The notes under the pieces were generated by a model. That model had not been told where the DNA came from. It worked only from the letters and a program-made list of their open reading frames with translations, and did no database searches. A stretch of DNA of 52,784 bases, from the NCBI RefSeq assembly GCF_000426605.1, contig NZ_AUFR01000019.1, forward strand, positions 1 to 52,784, written 5' to 3'. Both the position numbers and the translations under genes were made by a program. This document shows, piece after piece, positions 39,435 through 47,568 of this stretch. The DNA comes from Propionibacterium acidifaciens DSM 21887. GTDB taxonomy: Bacteria > Actinomycetota > Actinomycetes > Propionibacteriales > Propionibacteriaceae. Position 1 is the stretch's first letter, and each line of letters begins with the position of its first letter.

Positions 39435-40677
39435 TGTCGACGTCAAGACGATCCGTCGGGACTTCCCGATCCTGAGCCGGCGGCTCGGCTCCCACCCGCT
39501 CGTCTACCTGGACAGCGCCAACACCTCGCAGAAGCCGGAGTCGGTCATCGACGCGGTGGACCGCCACTACCGCGAGCACAACGCCAACGTCGCCCGGGCC
39601 ATGCACGCGCTCGGCTCGGAGGCGACGCAGGCCTACGAGGGCGCCCGCGCCCGGATCGCCGGGTTCATCGGTGCGGCCGGCCCCGACGAGGTCGTCTTCA
39701 CGAAGAACGCCTCCGAGGCCCTCAACCTGGCGGCCGGCACGCTGGGCGCTCGGCTGGGGCCCGGCGACGAGGTCGTCGTCTCGGTCCTGGAGCACCACTC
39801 GAACCTCGTCCCCTGGCAGATGGTCTGCGGGCGCACCGGCGCCACGCTGCGCTGGTTCGACATCACCGAGGAGGGCCGGCTCGACCTGGACGCCGCCGAG
39901 CGCGAGGGGCTCATCAACGAGCGCACGAGGGTCGTCTCGCTGGCCTGGGTCTCCAATGTGCTGGGTACGGTCAACCCGATCGCGCGGATCGCCGAGCAGG
40001 CCCACGCCGTGGGGGCCGTCATGGTCGCCGACGGCTCCCAGGGCGTGCCGCAGCTGCCCACGGACGTGTCGGCCCTCGGCGTCGACCTGCTGGCCTTCAC
40101 CGGCCACAAGATGCTCGGCCCGACCGGCATCGGCGTCCTGTGGGGCCGGCGCGCCCTGCTCGAGGAGCTGCCGCCCTTCCTCGGCGGCGGCGAGATGATC
40201 GGCGTCGTGCGCATGGAGGGCTCCACCTGGGCCGAGGTGCCGCACAAGTTCGAGGCCGGGACGCCCCCGATCGCCCAGGCCGTCGGCCTCGGCGCCGCGG
40301 TGGACTACCTCACCGGCATCGGCATGGACCGGGTCGCCGCCCACGAGCACGAGATCACGCAGTACGCCCTCGAGCAGCTCGGCGGGATCCCCGCCGTCCA
40401 CGTCATGGGGCCGCTGGAGGACGTCGACCGCGGAGGGGCGATCTCCTTCACCGTCGACGGGGTGCACCCGCACGACCTCATGCAGCTGCTCGACTCGAGG
40501 GGCGTCGCGGTGCGCGGCGGACACCACTGCGCCGAGCCGCTGCACCGCCGTCTGGGCGTGCAGAGCTCGGCCCGCGCGTCCGGGTATCTTTACACGACGA
40601 GGGCCGAGATCGACGCCCTGTGCGAGGCCGTCGTGTGGGCGCACGATTTCTTCACCGGCAAGCTGAGGGGTCGTTGA
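39424..40677 (+). CDS. sufS: SufS cysteine desulfurase
   Basis: The 417-residue PLP enzyme removes sulfur from cysteine for cluster assembly. The PLP-binding Lys lies in LAFTGHKMLGPTGIGVLWG and the catalytic Cys in RGGHHCAEPLHRRLG. The first residues (MSSDVDVKTIRRDFPIL) fit the family. It opens inside sufC (11-nt overlap) and its stop shares a base with the sufU ATG. Confidence 0.97.
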   Translation: MSSDVDVKTIRRDFPILSRRLGSHPLVYLDSANTSQKPESVIDAVDRHYREHNANVARAMHALGSEATQAYEGARARIAGFIGAAGPDEVVFTKNASEALNLAAGTLGARLGPGDEVVVSVLEHHSNLVPWQMVCGRTGATLRWFDITEEGRLDLDAAEREGLINERTRVVSLAWVSNVLGTVNPIARIAEQAHAVGAVMVADGSQGVPQLPTDVSALGVDLLAFTGHKMLGPTGIGVLWGRRALLEELPPFLGGGEMIGVVRMEGSTWAEVPHKFEAGTPPIAQAVGLGAAVDYLTGIGMDRVAAHEHEITQYALEQLGGIPAVHVMGPLEDVDRGGAISFTVDGVHPHDLMQLLDSRGVAVRGGHHCAEPLHRRLGVQSSARASGYLYTTRAEIDALCEAVVWAHDFFTGKLRGR

Positions 40678-41138
40678 TGAACGTCGAGGAGATGTACCAG
40701 GACATCATCCTGGACCACTACCGCGCCAAGCACCACAGCGGGCTGCGGGAGCCGTACGGTGCCGAGGTGCACCATGTGAACCCCAGCTGCGGCGACGAGT
40801 TGACGCTGCGGGTGGCGCTCGACGGCGACCGGATCGGCGACGTGAGCTACGCCGGCGAGGGCTGCTCCATCTCCCAGGCGTCCAGCTCGGTCATGACCGA
40901 TCTGGTCATCGGGCGCTCGGTCGACGAGGCCATGGGCACCTTCTCGGTGTTCAAGGACATGATGGAGAGCCAGGGCCGCATCGAGCCCGACGAGGACGTC
41001 CTGGAGGACGCGATCGCGTTCGCCGGCGTCTCGCAGTTCCCGGCGCGCGTCAAGTGCGCCATGTTGAGCTGGATGGCCCTGCGCGACGCGCTCGCCCGCG
41101 CCGGGGCGGACATCGGCGACGAGAAGGAGACAGCATGA
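40677..41138 (+). CDS. sufU: SufU, zinc-dependent sulfur-transfer protein
   Basis: The 153-residue IscU-like protein accepts sulfur from SufS in Gram-positives. The three Cys are visible: NPSCGDELTL, GEGCSISQASSSVM and ARVKCAMLSW, with the insertion typical of SufU between the second and third. TGATG coupling with sufS; sufT starts 4 nt before its end. Confidence 0.95.
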   Translation: MNVEEMYQDIILDHYRAKHHSGLREPYGAEVHHVNPSCGDELTLRVALDGDRIGDVSYAGEGCSISQASSSVMTDLVIGRSVDEAMGTFSVFKDMMESQGRIEPDEDVLEDAIAFAGVSQFPARVKCAMLSWMALRDALARAGADIGDEKETA

Positions 41139-41554
41139 GTGAGCAGCAGCCGCCCGACGGCGATCCCACGTCCGGCCGGGACGAGCGGCGCCCGTCCGAC
41201 CTGGTGCGCGACAGGCTGCCCGACGCCCCGGTCGGCGTCACGGAGCCGCCCACCCGGGATCAGGTCCTCGAGGCGCTCAAGGAGGTCATCGACCCCGAGC
41301 TCATGGTCAACGTCGTCGACCTGGGGCTCGTCTACGGCGTCGAGATCGACGAGGAGGCCAACGTCGTCATCGACATGACGCTCACGAGCCCGGCCTGCCC
41401 GCTCACCGACCAGCTCGAGTGGGGCGCCCAGTCGGCCCTCGACGGCATCGTGAACTCCGTGACGATCAACTGGGTCTGGCTCCCGCCGTGGAGCCTCGAC
41501 CGCATCACCGACGACGGCCGCGAGCAGCTGCGCTACATCGGCTTCAACGTCTGA
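41135..41554 (+). CDS. SufT-like (DUF59/PaaD) iron-sulfur carrier protein
   Basis: The 139-residue protein has a charged N-terminal extension and then a DUF59 domain (VLEALKEVIDPELMVNVVDL, then GLVYGV) with a conserved Cys in TLTSPACPLTDQL. SufT/PaaD-like proteins help mature Fe-S targets. It is the last gene of the suf operon. Its last 11 nt overlap the convergent gene on the other strand. Confidence 0.93.
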   Translation: MSEQQPPDGDPTSGRDERRPSDLVRDRLPDAPVGVTEPPTRDQVLEALKEVIDPELMVNVVDLGLVYGVEIDEEANVVIDMTLTSPACPLTDQLEWGAQSALDGIVNSVTINWVWLPPWSLDRITDDGREQLRYIGFNV

Positions 41555-42278
41555 ACCAGCGTCCGGAGGTCCTCCTCCATCGCCTGTCCCCCGGGGCGGC
41601 CGGCGCAGGACCCATCGGACGGGGCTGCCCGGTCGCCGCCGCCGCGGGCGGTACGGGCGTCGCTGGTGCGGGGGCTGCGGCGGGCGTGGATCCCGCTCGT
41701 GCCGGTCCTGTGGACGCTGGTCCCGTGAATGTCGGGTTCACGCGCACCGGGTCGATGGGTGGTGCGGGCGTCGCTGGTGCGGGGGCTGCGGCGGGCGTGG
41801 ATCCCGCTCGTGCCGGTCCTGTGGGCGCTGGTCCCGTGAATGTCGGGTTCACACGCACCGGGTCGATGGGCGTGGGCTGGGACGACGCCTCGTCGACCGG
41901 CCCCGGCCGGGGCATGGCCGGCTCGGTGGACGGTGCCGGTCCGACAGGTGCCGGGTCGACCGGCCCCGGCCGACCCCGGACCGGTTCGGCCGACTCGGGC
42001 GGGGGAGGCGCCGACTCGGAGGGCTCGGAGGGCAGGGCCCGCGCCGCGGCGGGGGTGTCCTGCCCGGCTCCAGGCCACTCGCCGCTGAGCCGATCGTGGC
42101 CGAAGGAGCCCGCCCAGCCCAGCAGGGCTGCCGAGACGAGCCAGCAGGCGTTCTCGACGACGCCCAGCGAGGCGCCGATGAACAGCTGGATGAGGATGTT
42201 GACGGCCAGCACCATGAGCGCGATGAGGACGAACCGGAGCACGAGGCCGCGGCGACGCGAGCGCGACGCATCGGACAT
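41544..42278 (-). CDS. Small membrane protein with Pro-rich repeated tail
   Basis: The 244-residue protein has a basic start (MSDASRSRRRG), two hydrophobic segments (about residues 14-35 and 40-57) and a long Pro/Ala-rich C-terminal region. That region includes a 37-residue unit present twice (IDPVRVNPTFTGPA within). I recognise no family. The plus strand also has an open Gly-rich frame here, but the membrane segments and the GGGAAG ribosome site support the minus strand. The tail could span the envelope or mediate protein contacts. Convergent with, and overlapping, the last suf gene. Confidence 0.6.
   Translation of the reverse strand: MSDASRSRRRGLVLRFVLIALMVLAVNILIQLFIGASLGVVENACWLVSAALLGWAGSFGHDRLSGEWPGAGQDTPAAARALPSEPSESAPPPPESAEPVRGRPGPVDPAPVGPAPSTEPAMPRPGPVDEASSQPTPIDPVRVNPTFTGPAPTGPARAGSTPAAAPAPATPAPPIDPVRVNPTFTGPASTGPARAGSTPAAAPAPATPVPPAAAATGQPRPMGPAPAAPGDRRWRRTSGRWFRR
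41655..41876. repeat. Two tandem 111-bp repeats
   Basis: Two adjacent near-identical units (41655-41765 and 41766-41876) encode the repeated 37 residues of the Pro-rich tail. The unit is a multiple of three, so copy number can change without frameshift. Confidence 0.85.
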
Positions 42279-42617
42279 CTGGTTCACTTCCCTCACTTCC
42301 ATACCGTTCGCGGACATGCCGGGGGTGGGACTCGTACCGTCCGCGGAGGGGGGTCGTGGGATGCCCGCTCCTCGCGTTCGTCGCGCTGCCGGCAGAGGGC
42401 ACGAGGGCGCCCGCGGGGTGCGGGCGCGTTCATTGTGCGCTTCCGGATGCCCTGTGAACAAGTCGGAAGAATCTGTTTCAACCACACCGGGACCCCGCGC
42501 GGGCCCCGCCGGCGGGTCGCCGTCCGAGTCAGGGCCGCTTTGCCCGGCGCCACGGCGCGCGGGAGAATGGATGGCGGTCCGTTGCCGGGCGTGTCGTCGA
42601 GAAGTGCAGGAGCGCCG
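42279..42617. other. 339-bp intergenic region between membrane protein and ABC-F gene
   Basis: This divergent region must hold promoters for both genes. I see one clear hairpin (42407-42427) and no convincing -35/-10 pair, no tRNA and no protein-like frame. A long leader with a hairpin before an ABC-F gene could in principle be an antibiotic-responsive attenuator. Confidence 0.5.
42407..42427 (+). terminator. Hairpin in the ABC-F leader
   Basis: GCGCCCGC / GCGGGCGC (8 bp) with a GGGGT loop, followed by GTTCATTGT. It may be a leader attenuator or terminator. Confidence 0.4.
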
Positions 42618-44216
42618 TTGATACAAGCCAATGACCTGGAGGTGCGCGTCGGCGCCCGTCTGCTGCTGGCCCCCGTGAGCTTCCAGGTGGTCAAGGGCGA
42701 CAAGATCGGCGTCGTCGGGCGCAACGGCGCCGGCAAGACGACGACGATGCGCATCCTGGCCGGCGAGGCGCCGGCCCCGGGCGGCTCGGTGAGGCGCTCG
42801 GGCCGGGTCGGCTACCTGCCGCAGGACCCCCGCGAGTCGGACCTGGCGGTCACCGCGCGCTCGCGCATCGTCTCCGCCCGCAGCATCGAGTCCCTCCTGG
42901 AGCGGATGAACCGGGCCACCGACGACATCTCCCGCGCCCGCGGCCCGGCCCGCGAGAGGGCCATGGCCGCCTACGACCGCGCCGAGGCGTCCTTCGTCGC
43001 GGCGGGCGGCTACGGGGCCGAGGCGGAGGCCGCGCGCATCGCGTCCAACCTCGGGCTGCCCGACCGCGTGCTGGCCCAGCCGCTGCACGAGCTGTCCGGC
43101 GGCCAGCGCCGTCGCGTCGAGCTGGCCCGCATCCTGTTCAGCAACGCCGACACCCTGCTGCTGGACGAGCCCACGAACCATCTCGACGCCGACTCGATCA
43201 CCTGGCTTCGCGACTTCCTGCGGAGCTACTCCGGCGGCGTCATGATGATCAGCCACTCCACCGTGCTGCTGGACGAGACCGTCACCAAGGTCTTCCACCT
43301 GGACGCCAACCGCTCCGTGCTCGACGTCTACTCGATGGGCTGGAGGCCCTACCTGACCCAGCGCCAGGCCGACGAGCGGCGCCGCCGCCGCGAGCGCCTC
43401 AACGCCGACCGCAAGGCGGCCCAGCTGATGGCCCAGTCCGAGAAGCTGCACGCCAAGGCGACCAAGGCCACCGCGGCCCAGAACATGGCCCGCCGCGCGG
43501 AGCGACTGCTCGCCGGCACCGAGTCCGAGCGCGCCGAGGACAGGGTCGCGGCCATCTCCTTCCCCGAACCGGCCCCGTGCGGCCGGACCCCGCTCATGGC
43601 CGAGGGCCTGTCGAAGGCCTACGGCTCCCTGGAGATCTTCACCGGCGTCGACCTCGCCGTCGACAGGGGCTCACGGGTCGTCGTCCTGGGCCTCAACGGC
43701 GCCGGCAAGACGACACTGCTGCGCCTGCTGTACGGCGTCGAGGAGCCCGACGCCGGCCGGGTGCTGCCCGGCCACGGCCTCAGGCTCGGGTACTTCGCCC
43801 AGGAACACGACATGCTCGACATGGACGCCACCGTGCTGGAGAACATGCAGGCCGCCGCGCCGCAGCTCAACGAGACCGACGCCCGCACGGTGCTCGGCAC
43901 CTTCCTGTTCACCGGCGATGACGACCACAAACCGGCCCGGGTGCTGTCCGGCGGCGAGAAGACCCGACTGGCGCTCGCGACGCTCGTCGCGAGCGCGGCC
44001 AATGTGCTGCTGCTCGACGAGCCGACGAACAACCTCGACCCGGCCAGCCGGGAACAGGTGCTCCGGGCGATCCGCGCCTACCGGGGCGCGATGGTGCTCG
44101 TCACGCACGACGAGGGCGCCGTCCAGGCCCTCGAGCCCGACCGGGTCCTGCTGCTGCCCGACGGCGACGAGGACCTGTGGAGCGAGGACTACGCGGAGCT
44201 CGTCGTCCTGGCCTGA
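42618..44216 (+). CDS. ABC-F family ATPase
   Basis: The 532-residue protein has two ABC domains without membrane segments, the ABC-F layout; such proteins act on ribosomes in translation or antibiotic protection. Domain one: GRNGAGKTTTMR, LSGGQRRRVELARIL, LLLDEPTNHLD. Domain two: GLNGAGKTTLLR, LSGGEKTRLALATL, LLLDEPTNNLD. The charged linker (QADERRRRRERLNADRKAAQ) is typical. The start is taken as TTG 42618 (IQANDLEVRVGARLL) with AGGAG about 5 nt before. Whether it confers resistance cannot be told. Confidence 0.92.
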   Translation: MIQANDLEVRVGARLLLAPVSFQVVKGDKIGVVGRNGAGKTTTMRILAGEAPAPGGSVRRSGRVGYLPQDPRESDLAVTARSRIVSARSIESLLERMNRATDDISRARGPARERAMAAYDRAEASFVAAGGYGAEAEAARIASNLGLPDRVLAQPLHELSGGQRRRVELARILFSNADTLLLDEPTNHLDADSITWLRDFLRSYSGGVMMISHSTVLLDETVTKVFHLDANRSVLDVYSMGWRPYLTQRQADERRRRRERLNADRKAAQLMAQSEKLHAKATKATAAQNMARRAERLLAGTESERAEDRVAAISFPEPAPCGRTPLMAEGLSKAYGSLEIFTGVDLAVDRGSRVVVLGLNGAGKTTLLRLLYGVEEPDAGRVLPGHGLRLGYFAQEHDMLDMDATVLENMQAAAPQLNETDARTVLGTFLFTGDDDHKPARVLSGGEKTRLALATLVASAANVLLLDEPTNNLDPASREQVLRAIRAYRGAMVLVTHDEGAVQALEPDRVLLLPDGDEDLWSEDYAELVVLA

Positions 44217-44293
44217 GCGCCCGGCCGGCGACGGACGCGGACGCCCGACGTGCGGCCCGGTCCCGCGGGCCCGTTCGGAGGCGCCGGCGGGCC

Positions 44294-44974
44294 TCAGCCC
44301 CTCCCCAGGGTGCGCAGCATCCGCTCGAGGGTGCCGTCTCCTGGCCCGGCCGGACTCAGCCCGAGCTCGGCGTGCGCCTGGTCGAGCTCGATGGCCGTCG
44401 TCGTGGACTCGTCGCCTGCGGCGGCCGGCAGGGGCCCCCGCGTCGCGGCGTTGAGCTCGACGAAGGCCGCCAGCTCGTCGGCCGCCCGGTTGATGCGGGC
44501 CCGCAGCCCCCGGTTCTCCTCGCCGAGGGTGCCGGTCGTGAGGTAGACGCCGGTCGGGACGGTCATGGTGCGCAGATAGCTGAACAACGGGCGCATGGCG
44601 TGGTCGATGATGAGCGAGTGACGCTCCGAGCTGCCCGTGGCGCCCAGCAGCACCGGCTTGTGCGCGAGGTCGTTCGGCGGCAGCAGATCGATGAACGACT
44701 TGAACAGGCCCGAGTAGGAGCCCTGGAAGGTGGGGGAGACGGCGATGAGCGCGTCGGCGTCCTCCACGGCGGTGATCGCCTCGTCGAGGTCGGAGTGCGT
44801 GAAGCCGCCCAGCAGGGCGTCGATGATGGCCTGCGCGTAGTCGCGCACCTCGACGTTCGTCACAGTGAGCGGTCCGGGCAGGCGCGCGCTCACCGCCGCG
44901 GACAGCTCGTCGGCCAGAATCCGTGTCGTGGACGGTCTGCGCATGCCAGCGCTGATCACAACGAGGGTCGTCAT
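44294..44974 (-). CDS. NADPH-dependent FMN reductase-family oxidoreductase (CE1759 type)
   Basis: The 226-residue flavodoxin-like protein shows TLVVISAGMRRPSTTRILAD at the start (FMN-phosphate loop), AVSPTFQGSYSGLFKSFIDL and LLGATGSSERHSLI. It resembles the CE1759 subfamily of flavin-dependent reductases. The ATG at 44974 has GGAG 6 nt upstream; a TACGAT box at 44997-45002 fits a promoter with a short leader. An in-frame ATG at 44986 is the alternative. Convergent with the ABC-F gene. Confidence 0.85.
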   Translation of the reverse strand: MTTLVVISAGMRRPSTTRILADELSAAVSARLPGPLTVTNVEVRDYAQAIIDALLGGFTHSDLDEAITAVEDADALIAVSPTFQGSYSGLFKSFIDLLPPNDLAHKPVLLGATGSSERHSLIIDHAMRPLFSYLRTMTVPTGVYLTTGTLGEENRGLRARINRAADELAAFVELNAATRGPLPAAAGDESTTTAIELDQAHAELGLSPAGPGDGTLERMLRTLGRG

Positions 44975-45154
44975 CTCGGTCTCCATTCCAGCTCGGATCG
45001 TATAGGGCCGCGGGGCTCGGCGGTCGCCCCCCGGACGCATTCGTGTCCATCGATGCCGTGAGGGTGTCATTCGCCGCGGGGCGCGCCGGGGCCGGCCAGG
45101 TCGTTCGCGCAGGGCGTCACGGCTCGTTGGCCGCCGCCCCCGGCACGAGGACGT

Positions 45155-46009
45155 TCACGGGTGACGGGTCGTTCGCGCGAAGACGCTCACGAGAACGCTC
45201 ACGACCACCGTCCGAGGCCCGCGCGGGGCGGCGTGCTCGTGGAAGGCGTTCGGGCCCATGTCCACCAGGTCGCGCAGCTGCTCCCGGGTGCATGCGGCCT
45301 CGAACTCGACGAGCCGGTTCCCGACTCGGTCCAGGCCCGCGTCGCCCATCTGCCCGACGAGCCGGTCGGCCTTGCCGTCGGCGACATCGAGCAGGCCCAG
45401 CTCGGCGCGCAGCCCGGCCAGGTGGGCCGTCGTCGGGGCGGCCACGACGACGCGACCGGACCCCGAGAGCACCCGGGAGAACTCGGCCGCGTTGCGCGGC
45501 GCGAAGACGCACAGCAGCGCGTCGACGCATCCCGCGCGCAGCGGCAACCCGGCCCAGGTGTCCGCCACGACGCAGGCCAGCCCGATCGCCGCCGCCCGCC
45601 TGAGGGCGGGCACCGAGGCGTTCATCGCGAGCGGCACGGCCCGCGGATGGGCCGCTGCGGCCCCGGCCAGGTACCAGCCGGGGCCCGCGCCGGCCTCGAC
45701 GATCGTCGACGGCTCGCCGCAGGCCTCCACGACGGCCCGGCGCAGCGGCTCGTGGACCCCCGAGCCGAGGAGGCGCCCCCGGGCGTCGAGCATCCGCGCC
45801 GTGTCGGCGTTGCGGGGCTGGGCCGAGCCGGCCAGGTTCACGTAGCCCTGCCGCGCCACGTCGAAGGCGTGGCCGGCCCCGCAGCGCAGCCGCCGCTCCG
45901 AGCGTGCCAGCGGCGCATCGGGGACGCCCCGGCGTGCGCAGACCGGGCAGGCGAGCAGGCCCGCGGCCCGGTCGAGCGCGGCGAGGCGCCGGGCGAGGGG
46001 GACGGTCAC
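45155..46009 (-). CDS. 23S rRNA (guanine-N1) methyltransferase, RlmA family
   Basis: The 284-residue protein begins with a zinc-binding region LLACPVCARRG...LRCGAGHAFDVARQGYVNL, the RlmA/TlrB hallmark, followed by a SAM-binding loop VEAGAGPGWYL and the substrate-site FAPRNAAEFSRVLSGSGRV. RlmA proteins methylate G745 or G748; TlrB-type members give tylosin resistance. GTG 46009 overlaps the upstream SDR stop by 4 nt (GTGA). The final residues SVLVSVFARTTRHP are slightly repetitive. Confidence 0.88.
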   Translation of the reverse strand: MTVPLARRLAALDRAAGLLACPVCARRGVPDAPLARSERRLRCGAGHAFDVARQGYVNLAGSAQPRNADTARMLDARGRLLGSGVHEPLRRAVVEACGEPSTIVEAGAGPGWYLAGAAAAHPRAVPLAMNASVPALRRAAAIGLACVVADTWAGLPLRAGCVDALLCVFAPRNAAEFSRVLSGSGRVVVAAPTTAHLAGLRAELGLLDVADGKADRLVGQMGDAGLDRVGNRLVEFEAACTREQLRDLVDMGPNAFHEHAAPRGPRTVVVSVLVSVFARTTRHP

Positions 46010-46752
46010 AGGCCGCGCAGCATTCCGCCGTCGACCGGCACGAGGCAGCCGGTCAGATAGCTCGCCGCATCCGAGAGGAGGAAGGCCGCGACCGCGCCGA
46101 ACTCGGCCGGCGTGCCCAGGCGCCCCATCGGGATGCCCGCCCGACGGGCGTCCTCGGCGGTGGGCTCGTGGCCGAGCAGGTCGATCATCCGCCCGGTGGC
46201 GATGTTGCCGGGCATGAGGCCGACGGCCCGGCCGCCGGCGGGGGCGATCTCGTCGCTCAGCTGCTTGACGAGCATGGCCAGGCCCGGGCGCAGGCCGTTG
46301 CTCGGGGCCATGTCGGCCAGCGGCATCTTCGCCGAGACCGACAGGACGAAGCCCAGCCTCGCCGCCCCGTTCGCGCCCAGCACGGCGCGGGCGATGCGCA
46401 CGGCCGCCAGGAAGACCGAGTCGAAGGCGCCCAGCCACTGCGCGTCCGTGGTGCCGGTGACGGTGCCCTTCGGCGGGCCGCCGACCGAGACCAGGGCGCC
46501 GTCCAGCCGCCCCCAGGCCCCCAGCGCCGCCTCGACGGCGCGCTGCGCCGTGTCCGCCTCGGACAGATCGGCCGCCAGCGCCGTGGCCCGGTCGGCGCCC
46601 AGCTCGGCGACCGCCTCCTCCAGCGCGTCCCTCCGGCGCGCCACGAGCACCGTACGGGCCCCCTCGGCCACGAGCGCCCGGGCGCCCGCCAGGCCGAGGC
46701 CGCCGCTGGCGGCCGTGACGATGAACACCCTGTCGTGCAGTCCACAATCCAT
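46006..46752 (-). CDS. Short-chain dehydrogenase/reductase
   Basis: The 248-residue Rossmann-fold protein has a cofactor motif variant TAASGGLGLAGARAL (TGxxxGxG expected) and a C-terminal SYLTGCLVPVDGGM. The catalytic region reads FVLSVSAKMPLADMAPSNGL then RPGLAMLVKQL; the usual Tyr-x3-Lys is not clear (N-x-L-R), so catalysis is doubtful or divergent. It lies 64 bp from the divergent fabG and is coupled to the rlmA-like gene. CAGGAT 6 nt before the ATG fits a leaderless start. Confidence 0.85.
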   Translation of the reverse strand: MDCGLHDRVFIVTAASGGLGLAGARALVAEGARTVLVARRRDALEEAVAELGADRATALAADLSEADTAQRAVEAALGAWGRLDGALVSVGGPPKGTVTGTTDAQWLGAFDSVFLAAVRIARAVLGANGAARLGFVLSVSAKMPLADMAPSNGLRPGLAMLVKQLSDEIAPAGGRAVGLMPGNIATGRMIDLLGHEPTAEDARRAGIPMGRLGTPAEFGAVAAFLLSDAASYLTGCLVPVDGGMLRGL

Positions 46753-46758
46753 GTCCTC

Positions 46759-46764
46759 ATCCTG
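46759..46764 (-). promoter_or_regulatory. SDR gene -10-like box
   Basis: CAGGAT on the minus strand, 6 nt before the ATG at 46752. Confidence 0.35.
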
Positions 46765-46804
46765 CCCCACGGGGATCCGCGCCCCGCCGAGGGGCGCGAA
46801 CCGG

Positions 46805-46819
46805 TACCGTGGACGGGTG
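46805..46819 (+). promoter_or_regulatory. fabG -10 box and leaderless start
   Basis: TACCGT (46805-46810), 6 nt, then the GTG at 46817. Confidence 0.55.
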
Positions 46820-47536
46820 AGTACGCAGCAGAACGGGCGCGTGGCCCTCGTCACCGGAACCAGCCGCGGCATCGGCGCAGCCATCGCCGCCGACCTCCTC
46901 GCCGCGGGCTACCGCGTCGCCGGCACGAGCCGGACCGGCACCGCCCCCGAGGGCGTCCTGGGCATCGCCGCCGACATCACCGAGCCCGACCAGGTCGACG
47001 CGGCCTACCGCCGGGTCGAGGACGAGATCGGCCCCGTCGAGGTGCTCGTCGCCAATGCCGGCATCACCCGCGACGGCCTGCTCGCCATGATGAAGGACGA
47101 GGCCTGGGACGACGTCATCGGCACGAACCTGTCCGGCGCCTTCCGCACCGTGCGCCGCGCCGTGCGCCCCATGACGCGCGCCCGCTTCGGTCGCATCGTG
47201 CTCATCGGCTCCGTGTCCGCCTACGTCGGCACGCCCGGCCAGGTGAACTACGCGGCGAGCAAGGCCGGCCTCATCGGCATGGCCCGCTCCGTCGCCGGCG
47301 AGCTCGGCAGCCGCGGCATCACCTGCAACGTCGTGGCGCCCGGCTTCGTCCGCACCGACATGACCGACGAGCTGTCCGACGAGGTCAGGGCCGACTACCT
47401 CAAGCGCATCCCGCTGCGCCGGGCCGCCGAGGTCGGGGACGTCGCCGCCGCGGTGCGCTTCCTGTGCTCCGACGAGGCCGGGTACATCACCGGCGTCGTC
47501 CTGCCCGTCGACGGCGGCATCGGCATGGGACGCTAG
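46817..47536 (+). CDS. fabG: 3-oxoacyl-ACP reductase FabG
   Basis: The 239-residue SDR reduces beta-ketoacyl-ACP in fatty acid elongation. The cofactor motif ALVTGTSRGIGAAIA, VLVANAGITRDGLLAMM, catalytic Ser-Tyr-Lys (GSVSAYVGTPGQVNYAASKA) and GYITGVVLPVDGGIGM are intact. GTG 46817 is set by the promoter spacing. It lies 32 nt before fabI, the same order as fabG1-inhA in mycobacteria. Confidence 0.95.
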   Translation: MSTQQNGRVALVTGTSRGIGAAIAADLLAAGYRVAGTSRTGTAPEGVLGIAADITEPDQVDAAYRRVEDEIGPVEVLVANAGITRDGLLAMMKDEAWDDVIGTNLSGAFRTVRRAVRPMTRARFGRIVLIGSVSAYVGTPGQVNYAASKAGLIGMARSVAGELGSRGITCNVVAPGFVRTDMTDELSDEVRADYLKRIPLRRAAEVGDVAAAVRFLCSDEAGYITGVVLPVDGGIGMGR

Positions 47537-47568
47537 TCTTCCACCGAGAACGGAAAGGACCAGAACAC

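Noticed and set aside
41655-41876. CRISPR-like repeats
   Set aside because: Only two adjacent 111-bp units with no spacers; they encode a protein repeat.
41419-42621. Plus-strand 400-codon Gly-rich frame over the Pro-rich gene
   Set aside because: The minus strand has membrane segments and a ribosome site; the plus frame runs from within the last suf gene and is compositionally biased.
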